Positions 8,499 through 15,283 of a stretch of DNA of 64,000 nucleotides are shown here, piece by piece (positions within the stretch are counted from its first letter, which is position 1; each line of letters begins with the position of its first letter). Source of the stretch: Mesorhizobium loti (GTDB taxonomy: Bacteria; Pseudomonadota; Alphaproteobacteria; Rhizobiales; Rhizobiaceae); contig NZ_QGGH01000019.1 of assembly GCF_003148495.1 (NCBI RefSeq), positions 1 through 64,000 on the forward strand. The letters run 5' to 3'. The notes under the pieces were generated by a model. The model made no database searches. It was not told the DNA's origin and saw only the letters and a list, made by a program, of their open reading frames with translations. The position numbers and the translations under genes are program-made.

Positions 8499-8517
8499 AA
8501 TGAAAAACTTTTTCATT
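8499..8517. promoter_or_regulatory. Candidate IclR operator, 19-bp perfect palindrome
   Basis: AATGAAAAACTTTTTCATT is a perfect inverted repeat centred on C8508, in the AT-rich region between gcl and the IclR gene. The half-site TTTTTCATT recurs at 8420-8428, next to a TTTCTAGAAA palindrome at 8427-8436, closer to gcl. The location and symmetry suit a dimeric IclR regulator controlling both promoters; binding is inferred. Confidence 0.55.
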
Positions 8518-8550
8518 GTGCGTTTGGCGAAATCGGTCGAGAATGGCGCC

Positions 8551-9372
8551 ATGGACATGACCGAAAAACGCCAGCGCGGCCGGCCGCGCGCTTTCAACGG
8601 GCCATCGGAGGCCAGTTCGGTGCAGTCCCTCGACCGGGCACTGCGCATCCTGGCTATTGTCGCGGAAGGCAGCGGCCTGTCGCTGAGCGAGATATCAGCG
8701 CAGAGCGGCCTTGCCGCCTCCACCGCCTACCGCATGCTGACGACGCTGCAAAACCACGGCATGGTCGAATTCGACACATCAGACCAGCTCTGGTCGATCG
8801 GCGTCGAGACCTACCGCATGGGCGCGGCGTTCCTGCGCCGCCGCAAGCTGGTCGACCGCGCCCGTGTCGTCATGCAGGAGCTGATGGAGAGAACGGGCGA
8901 GACCGCCAATCTCGGCGTCGCCGAGGATGATTGCGTGGTCTTTGTCAGCCAGGTCGAGACGCATCAGGCGATCCGCGCCTTCTTCCGGCCGGGCACGCGC
9001 AGCCCCTTCCATGCGTCGGGCATCGGCAAGGCGGTGTTGGCGCATCTCGAGCCGGAGCGCGTCGCAACCATCCTGCGCAAGGCAGGCCTGCAACGCTTCA
9101 CCGACAGGACGCTTTCAGACATTTCGGCGCTTGCCCACGACCTGGCGCGAATAAAGCTGCGCGGCTGGTCGGTCGACGACGAAGAGCGGCATCCCGGCAT
9201 GCGCTGCGTGGCATCAGCCATCTTCAACGAATTCGGCGAGCCGATCGGCGGCGTTTCGGTGTCGGGACCGACCGTGCGGGTGACGCCGGAGCGGCTGGCC
9301 GAGATCGGCCCGCTGGTGCGCGATGCCGCGGCCGAAGTGACCAGGATGATCGGCGGCGTCAGCTCGGCTTGA
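8551..9372 (+). CDS. IclR-family transcriptional regulator, probably of the glyoxylate operon
   Basis: The 273-residue protein has an N-terminal winged helix-turn-helix (SLDRALRILAIVAEGSGLSLSEISAQSG, split around residue 35, then STAYRMLTTLQNHG) and a C-terminal IclR effector-binding domain (FRPGTRSPFHASGIGKAVLA near residue 145). It is transcribed divergently from gcl, the usual layout for local regulators of glyoxylate or allantoin catabolism, so it likely controls gcl-hyi-glxR, perhaps in response to glyoxylate. The ATG at 8551 is preferred. An in-frame ATG at 8500 would place the coding start inside the 19-bp palindrome and add residues unlike the family. Confidence 0.85.
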   Translation: MDMTEKRQRGRPRAFNGPSEASSVQSLDRALRILAIVAEGSGLSLSEISAQSGLAASTAYRMLTTLQNHGMVEFDTSDQLWSIGVETYRMGAAFLRRRKLVDRARVVMQELMERTGETANLGVAEDDCVVFVSQVETHQAIRAFFRPGTRSPFHASGIGKAVLAHLEPERVATILRKAGLQRFTDRTLSDISALAHDLARIKLRGWSVDDEERHPGMRCVASAIFNEFGEPIGGVSVSGPTVRVTPERLAEIGPLVRDAAAEVTRMIGGVSSA

Positions 9373-9392
9373 GATCATGCGGACAGCGAAAA

Positions 9393-9414
9393 GAGGGGCG
9401 GTGGGGCGCCCCTC
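9393..9414. terminator. Bidirectional terminator, iclR / BA14K-like gene
   Basis: The inverted repeat GAGGGGCG-N6-CGCCCCTC lies 20 nt after the regulator stop and 29 nt beyond the stop of the oppositely oriented small gene. On the minus strand the stem is followed by TTTT, so it is best suited to end the BA14K-like transcript. Confidence 0.7.
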
Positions 9415-9443
9415 ATTTCAGCTGATTGAAACGCCACCTCCTC

Positions 9444-9746
9444 TCAGAGCCGGCAGTAGTGACGATAGCCGTCGTGGCCGACATAGGTGTCGGAGTCCAC
9501 GTCGTAGCTCGCGTAACGATCGTAGCAGCGGCGGACGTGCCACGAACCGCCGTCTTCGTCGACATAGACGGTACGGGGCTGCTGGGCGAGCAGGCTGCCG
9601 AGGACGAAGCCGCCGACGCCGGCGGCAATGCCGATGCCGAGGTCGTGGTGATGGCTGTGAGCAGCCGAAGGCTGGACGGTGCCGACCAGCGTAGTGGCGG
9701 CGACTGCGGTGGCGATGAGGCCAGAAACGAGTGTGTTCTTGAACAT
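9444..9746 (-). CDS. BA14K-like exported small protein
   Basis: A 100-residue protein with a Sec signal peptide (MFKNTLVSGLIATAVAATTL, cleavage probably after SAAH or just before), a His cluster HSHHH, a glycine-rich hydrophobic stretch (GIAAGVGGFVLGSLLAQQ) and a C-terminal Cys-containing module CYDRYASYDVDSDTYVGHDG ending RHYC. That last module matches the BA14K family first described as a Brucella immunoreactive, lectin-like protein. It should be periplasmic or membrane-anchored. Signal peptide, leader hairpin and promoter closely resemble those of the His-rich gene at 10013, so the two are paralogous at their 5' ends. It has its own terminator. Confidence 0.8.
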   Translation of the reverse strand: MFKNTLVSGLIATAVAATTLVGTVQPSAAHSHHHDLGIGIAAGVGGFVLGSLLAQQPRTVYVDEDGGSWHVRRCYDRYASYDVDSDTYVGHDGYRHYCRL

Positions 9747-9770
9747 GATGATCTCCTTGCTTCGTTGACC

Positions 9771-9822
9771 GAGGCGACATCCGCCTCTTGATCATCAGTC
9801 GTTGCGGCCAGGAAAAAGGTTC
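9771..9822 (-). promoter_or_regulatory. ECF-like promoter and leader hairpin of the BA14K-like gene
   Basis: On the minus strand GAACC (9822-9818) is separated by exactly 16 nt from CGACTGAT (9801-9794), a layout like extracytoplasmic-function sigma promoters. The predicted leader then carries the hairpin GAGGCG-N5-CGCCTC (9771-9787), 25 nt before the ATG. The same promoter, spacing and hairpin recur at 10237-10289. The sigma assignment is inference. Confidence 0.5.
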
Positions 9823-9965
9823 GAATCTTTTTTCGATTTTTCTGGAGCCGAGGAAATCAGCCAGTTGCAGGTCTTTCGACGCGATGCCCCTGGACCGCGT
9901 AGCGTTCGAATTTGGACCTTGATATCGAACTTGCAGGCGGGTCCCGGGGCTTCCGGCGTCAAACG

Positions 9966-9990
9966 CAAAAAGGGCGGCCGAAGCCGCCCT
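9966..9990 (-). terminator. Intrinsic terminator of the His-rich gene
   Basis: On the minus strand AGGGCGGC-TTCG-GCCGCCCT is followed by TTTT. The stem is 8 bp and closed by a stable UUCG tetraloop. It lies 22 nt after the stop codon of the 10013-10213 gene. Confidence 0.85.
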
Positions 9991-10012
9991 CTTGGGAGAA
10001 TGGGTCCCTCCA

Positions 10013-10213
10013 TCAAAGGAAAATGATCACCCTGCCGTGCCTGTGGTGATGATGGTTGTGCTTCCACCAGAACTTCTTGAAGTGCTTGTTGTGATGGTGG
10101 TGATGATGATGGCCGTGCATGCCGTGGGCCGACGACGTGCCCACAGTGCCGGCGAGCGCGCCGGTGGCGACGAAAATGGCGACGAGGCCTGAGGTAAGAG
10201 TGCGCTTGAACAT
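10013..10213 (-). CDS. Exported His-rich small protein
   Basis: A 66-residue protein with a signal peptide (MFKRTLTSGLVAIFVATGAL...SSA) followed by a mature part of about 35 residues dominated by histidine: HGMHGHHHHHHH, then KFWWKHNHHHHRHG. The histidine runs suggest binding of divalent metals such as Zn, Ni or Cu in the periplasm, but no characterised family is recognised. The signal peptide aligns position by position with that of the BA14K-like protein at 9444, and the ATG context, leader hairpin and promoter are also shared, which points to a duplicated 5' module fused to a different mature part. A UUCG terminator follows. Confidence 0.7.
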   Translation of the reverse strand: MFKRTLTSGLVAIFVATGALAGTVGTSSAHGMHGHHHHHHHNKHFKKFWWKHNHHHHRHGRVIIFL

Positions 10214-10236
10214 GATGATCTCCTGGATCCTTGATC

Positions 10237-10289
10237 GAGGCGACCCATTCGCCTCTGGAGATCAGTCGGCGCAGCGCGGGAAAAGGTTC
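10237..10289 (-). promoter_or_regulatory. ECF-like promoter and leader hairpin of the His-rich gene
   Basis: GAACC (10289-10285), a 16-nt spacer and CGACTGAT (10268-10261) repeat the arrangement at 9794-9822. The leader hairpin GAGGCG-N7-CGCCTC (10237-10255) lies 24 nt before the ATG. The loop differs in length and sequence from the other copy while the stem is identical, which suggests selection on the stem. Confidence 0.5.
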
Positions 10290-10324
10290 GATAGGTCGAG
10301 GAGATTTTTCGAGGGGGGAACCCC

Positions 10325-10379
10325 TATTCCCCTATTCCCCTATTCCCCTATTCCCCTATTCTCCTATTCCCCTATTCCC
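10325..10379. repeat. Octanucleotide tandem repeat (TATTCCCC)n
   Basis: Seven consecutive copies of the 8-bp unit TATTCCCC, the fifth changed to TATTCTCC and the last running into CCCG. The array lies just downstream of the 55-aa membrane gene stop and upstream of the His-rich gene promoter. It is a simple-sequence repeat likely to vary in copy number by slippage. There is no spacer, so it is not CRISPR-like. Confidence 0.9.
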
Positions 10380-10385
10380 GCTCTC

Positions 10386-10553
10386 TCACCCCATCCCCGT
10401 GACATGGCGAAGCCAGAAGGCCAGCGCGATGAAGCCGATGATGGTGGTGACGCCGGTCCAGTCGACATTGGCCTTCTTCACATCGCTGATGATCTTCACC
10501 AGCAGCATCCAGGCCACGAAGATGATCGGGAGAATGATGACAAATCTGATCAT
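10386..10553 (-). CDS. Small two-helix membrane protein (55 aa)
   Basis: The 55-codon frame starts MIRFVIILPIIFVAWMLLVK, a first hydrophobic helix, followed by a short polar loop (DVKKANVDWTG) and a second helix (VTTIIGFIALAFWLRHVTG). Two helices joined by a charged loop make a small inner-membrane hairpin protein. I do not recognise a named family, though similar short proteins are common in rhizobial genomes. Its stop codon lies only a few bases from the octanucleotide repeat, so slippage there would not alter the coding sequence but could affect transcript ends. Confidence 0.65.
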   Translation of the reverse strand: MIRFVIILPIIFVAWMLLVKIISDVKKANVDWTGVTTIIGFIALAFWLRHVTGMG

Positions 10554-10709
10554 GCGACACCCCTGCTCGAAGCGATTGCACCTTCCACCTATGTAGGAAG
10601 CAATCCGGTGCTTTTCAGGATGCTCCTCCCCGGCGGTCCATACGACATGCCGGGGAAAAACGGAGTTTTGTCTTTACTGGCGCAACAAATATGCTAACGG
10701 GAGCGCCGT

Positions 10710-10785
10710 GCCCTTGTAGCTCAGCTGGTAGAGCAGCGGTTTTGTAAACCGAAGGTCGGCGGTTCGATTCCGTCCGGGGGCACCA
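10710..10785 (+). tRNA. tRNA-Thr (anticodon UGU)
   Basis: A 76-nt cloverleaf with acceptor GCCCTTG/CGGGGGC (two G-U pairs), D-arm GCTCAGCTGGTAGAGC, anticodon loop TTTGTAA giving TGT, T-loop GGTTCGATTCC and an encoded CCA. The first anticodon-stem pair is G-A mismatched. An accessory-looking gene follows its 3' end. Confidence 0.95.
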
Positions 10786-10871
10786 GCAAAATCAACTACT
10801 TAGATCAGTTCCAGCGCTCAGCAGAATGGAAGATGCTCGCCTCGGGTAATCCGAGGGGCAAAGTACCGCCT

Positions 10872-11702
10872 TCACGCGGCACCATTCCATGAGCGCTTGA
10901 CGACATACGGCCGATAAAACGGAACCCCGTTGATGCCCGGCCATGACCCCAAATGTTTGACCGAATAACCTAGAAGGAAGCCGGGACGCGCCACGTAATC
11001 GGGGTGTGCTGCGGCGAAGTTCGCCGCAGATTGCGATACGAAAGCAGCTATCGCGAACGATTGTCGGAATGTTGCCCAGTAAGCCGTCACACCGTCAGGG
11101 CTGGAGGCGAACGCAAAGGCAAATTGGCCCTCAACGTTTTTGCGGCCTTGGCTCATCGTGTAGTCAGGCCCCAACGTTGCAAGAAATTCTTGGGGTAGGT
11201 TTCCCTCAAATCGCTGCGCATTTGAATACCAATTCACAAACGCACCTCCCGCCGGGCCGATGATCTCGCCCGTCAATCGGTAGTGCAGTGCGAACCCGAT
11301 ACGCGCCCCGAATGTTGCCATTATCGACGAGAGGATGGGACCGTTCGCGACGAATGTAGCGGCACCCGCTGCATGTTCATCTGCGGGTTCTGGCGGCCCT
11401 AGCTCTTCTACAAGACGCGGATAGTTTCGGGCAAGGGATGCGATTGATCGGACTACATCGTCCCTCTGTTCGTCGGTTTGAGGGTTGGGAAAAATTCTGC
11501 TCAGGAAGCCAGCTACATCGTCCATCTCGCGCGTGCCGGCATGGCATTCCTTACATGCGGTAACCTCCCCGCCTTTCGGCCTCCATGCCCCATCAAACAG
11601 GCCCTTAGGCGGCACATGATCGACGCTATCACCAAGCACAAGCCCGCCGCAGTAAATGCAGTGCGGTTGTTTGCTTCTTATCTTCTTACTAAGGCTCACC
11701 AA
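10872..11702 (-). CDS. HNH-like zinc-binding protein, function unknown
   Basis: A 276-residue protein. The first 55 residues hold two CxxC pairs (C15/C18 in PHCIYCGG and C50/C53 in ACKECH) around DHVPPK at residues 28-33, a treble-clef layout resembling HNH endonucleases, in which the DH pair supplies the catalytic His. The remaining 220 residues show no motif I know. The start is TTG 11702 or GTG 11699, with AAGGA upstream; neither is ATG. The region is visibly more AT-rich than its neighbours and follows tRNA-Thr, which suggests horizontal acquisition. Nuclease activity is an inference from the zinc motif only; a non-catalytic zinc protein is possible. Confidence 0.6.
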   Translation of the reverse strand: MVSLSKKIRSKQPHCIYCGGLVLGDSVDHVPPKGLFDGAWRPKGGEVTACKECHAGTREMDDVAGFLSRIFPNPQTDEQRDDVVRSIASLARNYPRLVEELGPPEPADEHAAGAATFVANGPILSSIMATFGARIGFALHYRLTGEIIGPAGGAFVNWYSNAQRFEGNLPQEFLATLGPDYTMSQGRKNVEGQFAFAFASSPDGVTAYWATFRQSFAIAAFVSQSAANFAAAHPDYVARPGFLLGYSVKHLGSWPGINGVPFYRPYVVKRSWNGAA

Positions 11703-11893
11703 TCGGGCCGAATTCCTTGTTGCCGCTGAGCGCTCATTCTATGGCATCATTGATTGTTGAATTTATTGTAATTTCTAACCGGCATGGTGACGCCAGCGCC
11801 TGTTCGAGTAACCACTGCTCCGGTCGCTAAAGCTGCATCATCATTGTATCTTAGCCGTGCAACTCTGCGAGGCTGCGCCCGACAATGCCGGGT

Positions 11894-12462
11894 CTACGAC
11901 GCGCTCGCGACCTGGGCGGATGCCCCAACTCTGATGAACGTATTCCGGACCCTGACAGACTTGTAGACGTAGGCGACCCAGAGCCCTGTCAGCACGAACG
12001 AGACTATGGGGGCCACCAGCGCATCGCCTGCGAGCACCTGATTCACCGAGACCCCCAGAATTGATGAAATCCAGATCGTGTCCAGGATAAACACGACAGG
12101 GATGGCGAGCCACTGGAGCAGAAACAATTGCGGAAAGCGGTGGCTTCGCCGCAGCATCGAAACGAGCACAACCAGCTGAGCGCCAGAAATGCCAGATTGA
12201 GGGCAACCTCGCCATACACCGCCAGCGGGCCATTTGAGAGGGTCATGAGTTGCTGGTAGCCGTCCGCCGAATTGGCGAAGTCGGCGAGTGTGCGCAGCGG
12301 TGACAATGTCTGACCGATCGCCAGCAGCATCAACCAGCCGCCGAAGCCCACAAGAGCCTCAGGATTGCGTGACGGCTTCGCGGCCGATCGAACCGCAAAG
12401 AAAACAGGCACGCCGATCAACAGCAGCACGATCGCCCAATGCCAGATGGAAAACGCCCCCAT
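11894..12462 (-). pseudogene. DUF2569-like membrane protein gene with a frameshift
   Basis: From 12462 the frame encodes an N-terminal helix, then the DUF2569 signature GFGGWLMLLAIGQTLSPLR and a further helix ending near LAFLALSWL. There the hydrophobic pattern stops and the frame becomes Cys-rich and random. In another frame on the same strand, from about 12180 to 11894, two convincing helices continue (FLLQWLAIPVVFILDTIWI and APIVSFVLTGLWVAYVYKS). Joining the frames near 12175-12190 restores a four-helix protein of normal length. Either a one-base loss has inactivated the gene or there is a sequencing error. Confidence 0.65.
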
Positions 12463-12589
12463 TTACCCCTCCCCCTATTTATGCCCTCCTAGGTTGTACC
12501 AGATTTCAAACTCAACTCAAGAGGTGAGCCTCGTCTGAAACCAGATCTTATGCGGAAGCGACGAATTCTCCTGCCTGCTCCTGACTTTC

Positions 12590-13204
12590 TCACACCGCAA
12601 TCGCCGCCACCAATATCCGGTTCTGCCTCCGGATCGCCGCGCGCAGCTCGGCGATCTTCGCCGCGTCGCGCTTCACGAATTCGATGAACATCATGTTCAT
12701 GTTGTTGAAGATCAGTTCGCCGAGCGCTGCGCCGTCGATGTCCTGCCGCACCAGGCCGAGCGCCTGCAGCCGGGCGATCAGGGCGCGGATCTGTTCGGTC
12801 AGGGCGCGGTCGAGCGCGGTGTAGGCCTGGCCGAACGGGCTGTCGGGCAGTTGCGTCGAGATCGCCATCGCCTGCCGCCACATCTCCTTGCTGAGATAGT
12901 GCAGCGAGTGCTCGATATAGATGCCGATCAACGTGTCGAGCGCATCGCCGACATTGGCCGGCGGCCTGGCGACGACGCCCTGCCCGGCATTGAGCACCTC
13001 GTTGACCTCCAGCGAAACGATGGCGCCGAGGATGTCGCCCTTGTTCTCATAGTAATTGTAGATCGTGCCGACCGAGACTTCGGCCTGCGCGGCGATCGCC
13101 TCGATCTTGGCGCCTTCATAACCGGCCTCGCGGAAAAGTTCCGCCGCCGCCTCGATGATGCGCCTGTGCCGGTCCGCCTTTTGCCTTGCCCGCAATCCGC
13201 TCAT
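12590..13204 (-). CDS. TetR/AcrR-family regulator of the 13.3-17.9 kb ABC cassette
   Basis: A 204-residue repressor-type protein. The N-terminal TetR helix-turn-helix reads RRIIEAAAELFREAGYEG and then EVSVGTIYNYYENKGDI at about residues 13-55. The helical ligand domain follows. The ATG at 13204 has AGAGG upstream. It diverges from the substrate-binding protein gene across 91 bp containing two inverted-repeat half-site clusters, so it most likely represses the importer operon and itself until a ligand, perhaps the transported solute, binds. Confidence 0.88.
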   Translation of the reverse strand: MSGLRARQKADRHRRIIEAAAELFREAGYEGAKIEAIAAQAEVSVGTIYNYYENKGDILGAIVSLEVNEVLNAGQGVVARPPANVGDALDTLIGIYIEHSLHYLSKEMWRQAMAISTQLPDSPFGQAYTALDRALTEQIRALIARLQALGLVRQDIDGAALGELIFNNMNMMFIEFVKRDAAKIAELRAAIRRQNRILVAAIAV

Positions 13205-13229
13205 ATCAGCCTCTTGCCACAAAAACAGA

Positions 13230-13257
13230 ATTGACTCAATTTTAGAATTGGTTCAAT
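13230..13257. promoter_or_regulatory. Candidate TetR operator: two ATTGA-N-TCAAT type palindromes
   Basis: ATTGACTCAAT (13230-13240, perfect) and ATTGGTTCAAT (13247-13257, one imperfect pair) are repeated 17 bp apart in the 91-bp space between the divergent TetR and substrate-binding protein genes. This spacing suits two repressor dimers on nearby faces of the helix. Confidence 0.55.
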
Positions 13258-13295
13258 TTTTTGCAAGAAGCCACAAAGGCAAGGGAGAACACTCG

Positions 13296-14387
13296 ATGTC
13301 CGCACAATCCGCATCCAGGAATCCGCTTTCCATCCTGAAGAGCCATCTGCATGCCGCGTGCGCCGCCACGGCGCTGCTGCTCGGAGCCGGCAGCGCTGCT
13401 GAGGCCGCCGACCTCAACGCGCTGATCTGGTGCGATCATGCCGACCCGGCTCTGCTGCAGCCGTTCGAGGAGGCCAATGGCGTCAAGGTCAACGTCAAGG
13501 AGTTCGAGGGCACCGGCGCCGGCCTCGCCATCGTCGAACAGTCGCAGCCGGGCGACTGGGACGTGATGGTCATCGACAGCATCGATGTGCCGCGTGGTGT
13601 CGAAAAGGGCTTGTTCGAGCCGCTGCCGGAAGACAAACTGCCGCTGGCCGACCTGTTCCCGCAAGTGAAGATGGACGGCTCCACCGTGATCGGCGGCAAG
13701 CGCTACGGCATCACCGAAAAGTTCGGCTACAACACGATCGGCTACAACAAGACCAAGGTCGATCCGGCCGACATGCAGTCGATGGCCGCGCTCACCGGCG
13801 ACAAGTACAAGGGCAAGGTCGCCATCTACGACTATTACCTGCCGGTCATCGGCATGGCCGCGCTCGCCATCGGCAAGAAGACGGCCGACCTAACCGAAGC
13901 CGATCTGCCCGCCCTCAAGGACGAGCTTCTCAAGATGAAGGCCAATGCCAAGCTGGTCGGCGAAGTGACCGCCAGCCAGACGGCGCTGGCGACGGGTGAG
14001 GTCGACATACTGGTCGGCGGCGGCGAATGGGTGACGGCGGGGCTGGCCAAGGAGAACCCGGCGCTGGACTTCTCCATCCCCAAGGAGGGTGCGGTGCTGT
14101 GGTCGCAGTCGCTGGCCATGTTCAAGGACTCCAAGAACAAGGACATGGCGCTGAAATTCATCCAGTACATCATGAGCCCGGAAGGCCAGGCGCGGCTTGC
14201 CACCTCGTCCTGCTACTGGGGCATGCCGGCGAACACCAAGGCAGCACTCACCGACGACCAGAAGAAGGTGTTACGCTTCGACGAGCAGCCGGGCTTCCTG
14301 GCGCGCGCCCAGGCCTATCCGGCGCCGAACGCCGATCTCGACAAGAAGATGCAGGATATGTGGACCGAAATGCTGCAGGCAAAATGA
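13296..14387 (+). CDS. ABC transporter substrate-binding protein, polyamine (PotD-like) type
   Basis: A 363-residue periplasmic protein. The signal peptide contains AACAATALLLGAGSAAEA with cleavage near AEA-ADL, around residue 36. The mature part begins LNALIWCDHADPALLQPFEE, the usual first strand of spermidine/putrescine-type binding proteins. Later regions such as GYNTIGYNKTKV and FIQYIMSPEGQARLA are typical of this class. The ATG at 13296 lies after AAGGGAGAAC. It is the first gene of a five-gene operon with two permeases, an ATPase and an MBL hydrolase. The ligand is not determined; amines or amino-acid derivatives are likely. Confidence 0.88.
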   Translation: MSAQSASRNPLSILKSHLHAACAATALLLGAGSAAEAADLNALIWCDHADPALLQPFEEANGVKVNVKEFEGTGAGLAIVEQSQPGDWDVMVIDSIDVPRGVEKGLFEPLPEDKLPLADLFPQVKMDGSTVIGGKRYGITEKFGYNTIGYNKTKVDPADMQSMAALTGDKYKGKVAIYDYYLPVIGMAALAIGKKTADLTEADLPALKDELLKMKANAKLVGEVTASQTALATGEVDILVGGGEWVTAGLAKENPALDFSIPKEGAVLWSQSLAMFKDSKNKDMALKFIQYIMSPEGQARLATSSCYWGMPANTKAALTDDQKKVLRFDEQPGFLARAQAYPAPNADLDKKMQDMWTEMLQAK

Positions 14388-14400
14388 GCTGATATCGCTC

Positions 14401-15282
14401 ATGAGCCCTTCGGGAAACACCCCCCTGCCCCGGGCGGGCCGTGCCCTGCCCCGGGCGGGCTCTGCCCTGCCTTGGGCACTGGTCACGCCGGCGCTCGGCT
14501 GGACGTTGCTGTTCTTCGTGCTGCCCTTCATCGCCATGGGTTTTTCCAGCCTGACGGCGCATGAGGGCGGCGGCTTCACGGCGTCCAATTACAGCCAGTT
14601 CTTCACCAACCCCTCCTACTGGCAGGCGATGGTGAATTCGCTTCAGGTGACGGCGATAGTCACCGTGATCTCGGTGCTGCTCGCCTACCCCTTTGCCTGG
14701 ATCCTCGCCGAACAGGTGCCGGAGCGCTGGCAGCGGCTGGCGCTGATGCTGGCGGTGCTGCCGTTCTGGACCTCCTATGTCGTGCGCTCCTACTCCTGGC
14801 TGCTGGTGCTGGCGCAGAACGGCGTCATCAACCGGGCGCTGACCGGCTCCGGCCTGTTTGCCGAACCGGTGCAACTCGCCAACACCCGTTTCGCCACCGT
14901 CACCGGCTTCGTGCATTTCTTCGTCATGCTGTTGACGCTGACGATTTTTGCCAACCTCAAGCAGTTGAGCCCGAGCTACCGCAAAGCGGCGGCCGATCTC
15001 GGCGCCGGGCCGGTGCGCACCTTCCTGCATGTCGTGCTGCCGCTGACCTTGCCCGGCATCATGGTCGGCGCCTTCCTAACCTTCGTGCTGTGCATCGGCG
15101 ACTACATCACGCCGCAGATCCTGGGCGGCAACAACGAGCTTCTGATGCCGCAGCTGGTGATGATGCAGATCGGCCGACGCGGCGATTTTCCACTGGCCTC
15201 GGCGCTGTCGATCATCCTGATGGCGGTGGTCACCATCGCCTACCTCGCCTGCGCCCGCTGGCTGAAGATCGAGCGGGCCTGA
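14401..15282 (+). CDS. ABC transporter permease, PotB-like
   Basis: A 293-residue inner-membrane protein with six predicted helices and the permease EAA-loop region (YRKAAADLGAGPVRTFLHVV) near residue 210 that docks on the ATPase. It begins 13 nt after the substrate-binding protein stop. The N-terminus contains a repeated heptapeptide, LPRAGRA then LPRAGSA, encoded by a GC-rich direct repeat (about 14425-14474) and lying before the first helix; this looks like a recent slippage duplication and is unlikely to affect transport. Confidence 0.88.
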   Translation: MSPSGNTPLPRAGRALPRAGSALPWALVTPALGWTLLFFVLPFIAMGFSSLTAHEGGGFTASNYSQFFTNPSYWQAMVNSLQVTAIVTVISVLLAYPFAWILAEQVPERWQRLALMLAVLPFWTSYVVRSYSWLLVLAQNGVINRALTGSGLFAEPVQLANTRFATVTGFVHFFVMLLTLTIFANLKQLSPSYRKAAADLGAGPVRTFLHVVLPLTLPGIMVGAFLTFVLCIGDYITPQILGGNNELLMPQLVMMQIGRRGDFPLASALSIILMAVVTIAYLACARWLKIERA

Positions 15283-15283
15283 G

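Noticed and set aside
10325..10379. CRISPR array
   Set aside because: The unit is only 8 bp and directly tandem, with no unique spacers and no cas genes in the window.
10786..12600. tRNA-Thr as the attachment site of an integrative element
   Set aside because: I found no repeat of the tRNA 3' end downstream and no integrase gene. The patch is only described as accessory-looking.
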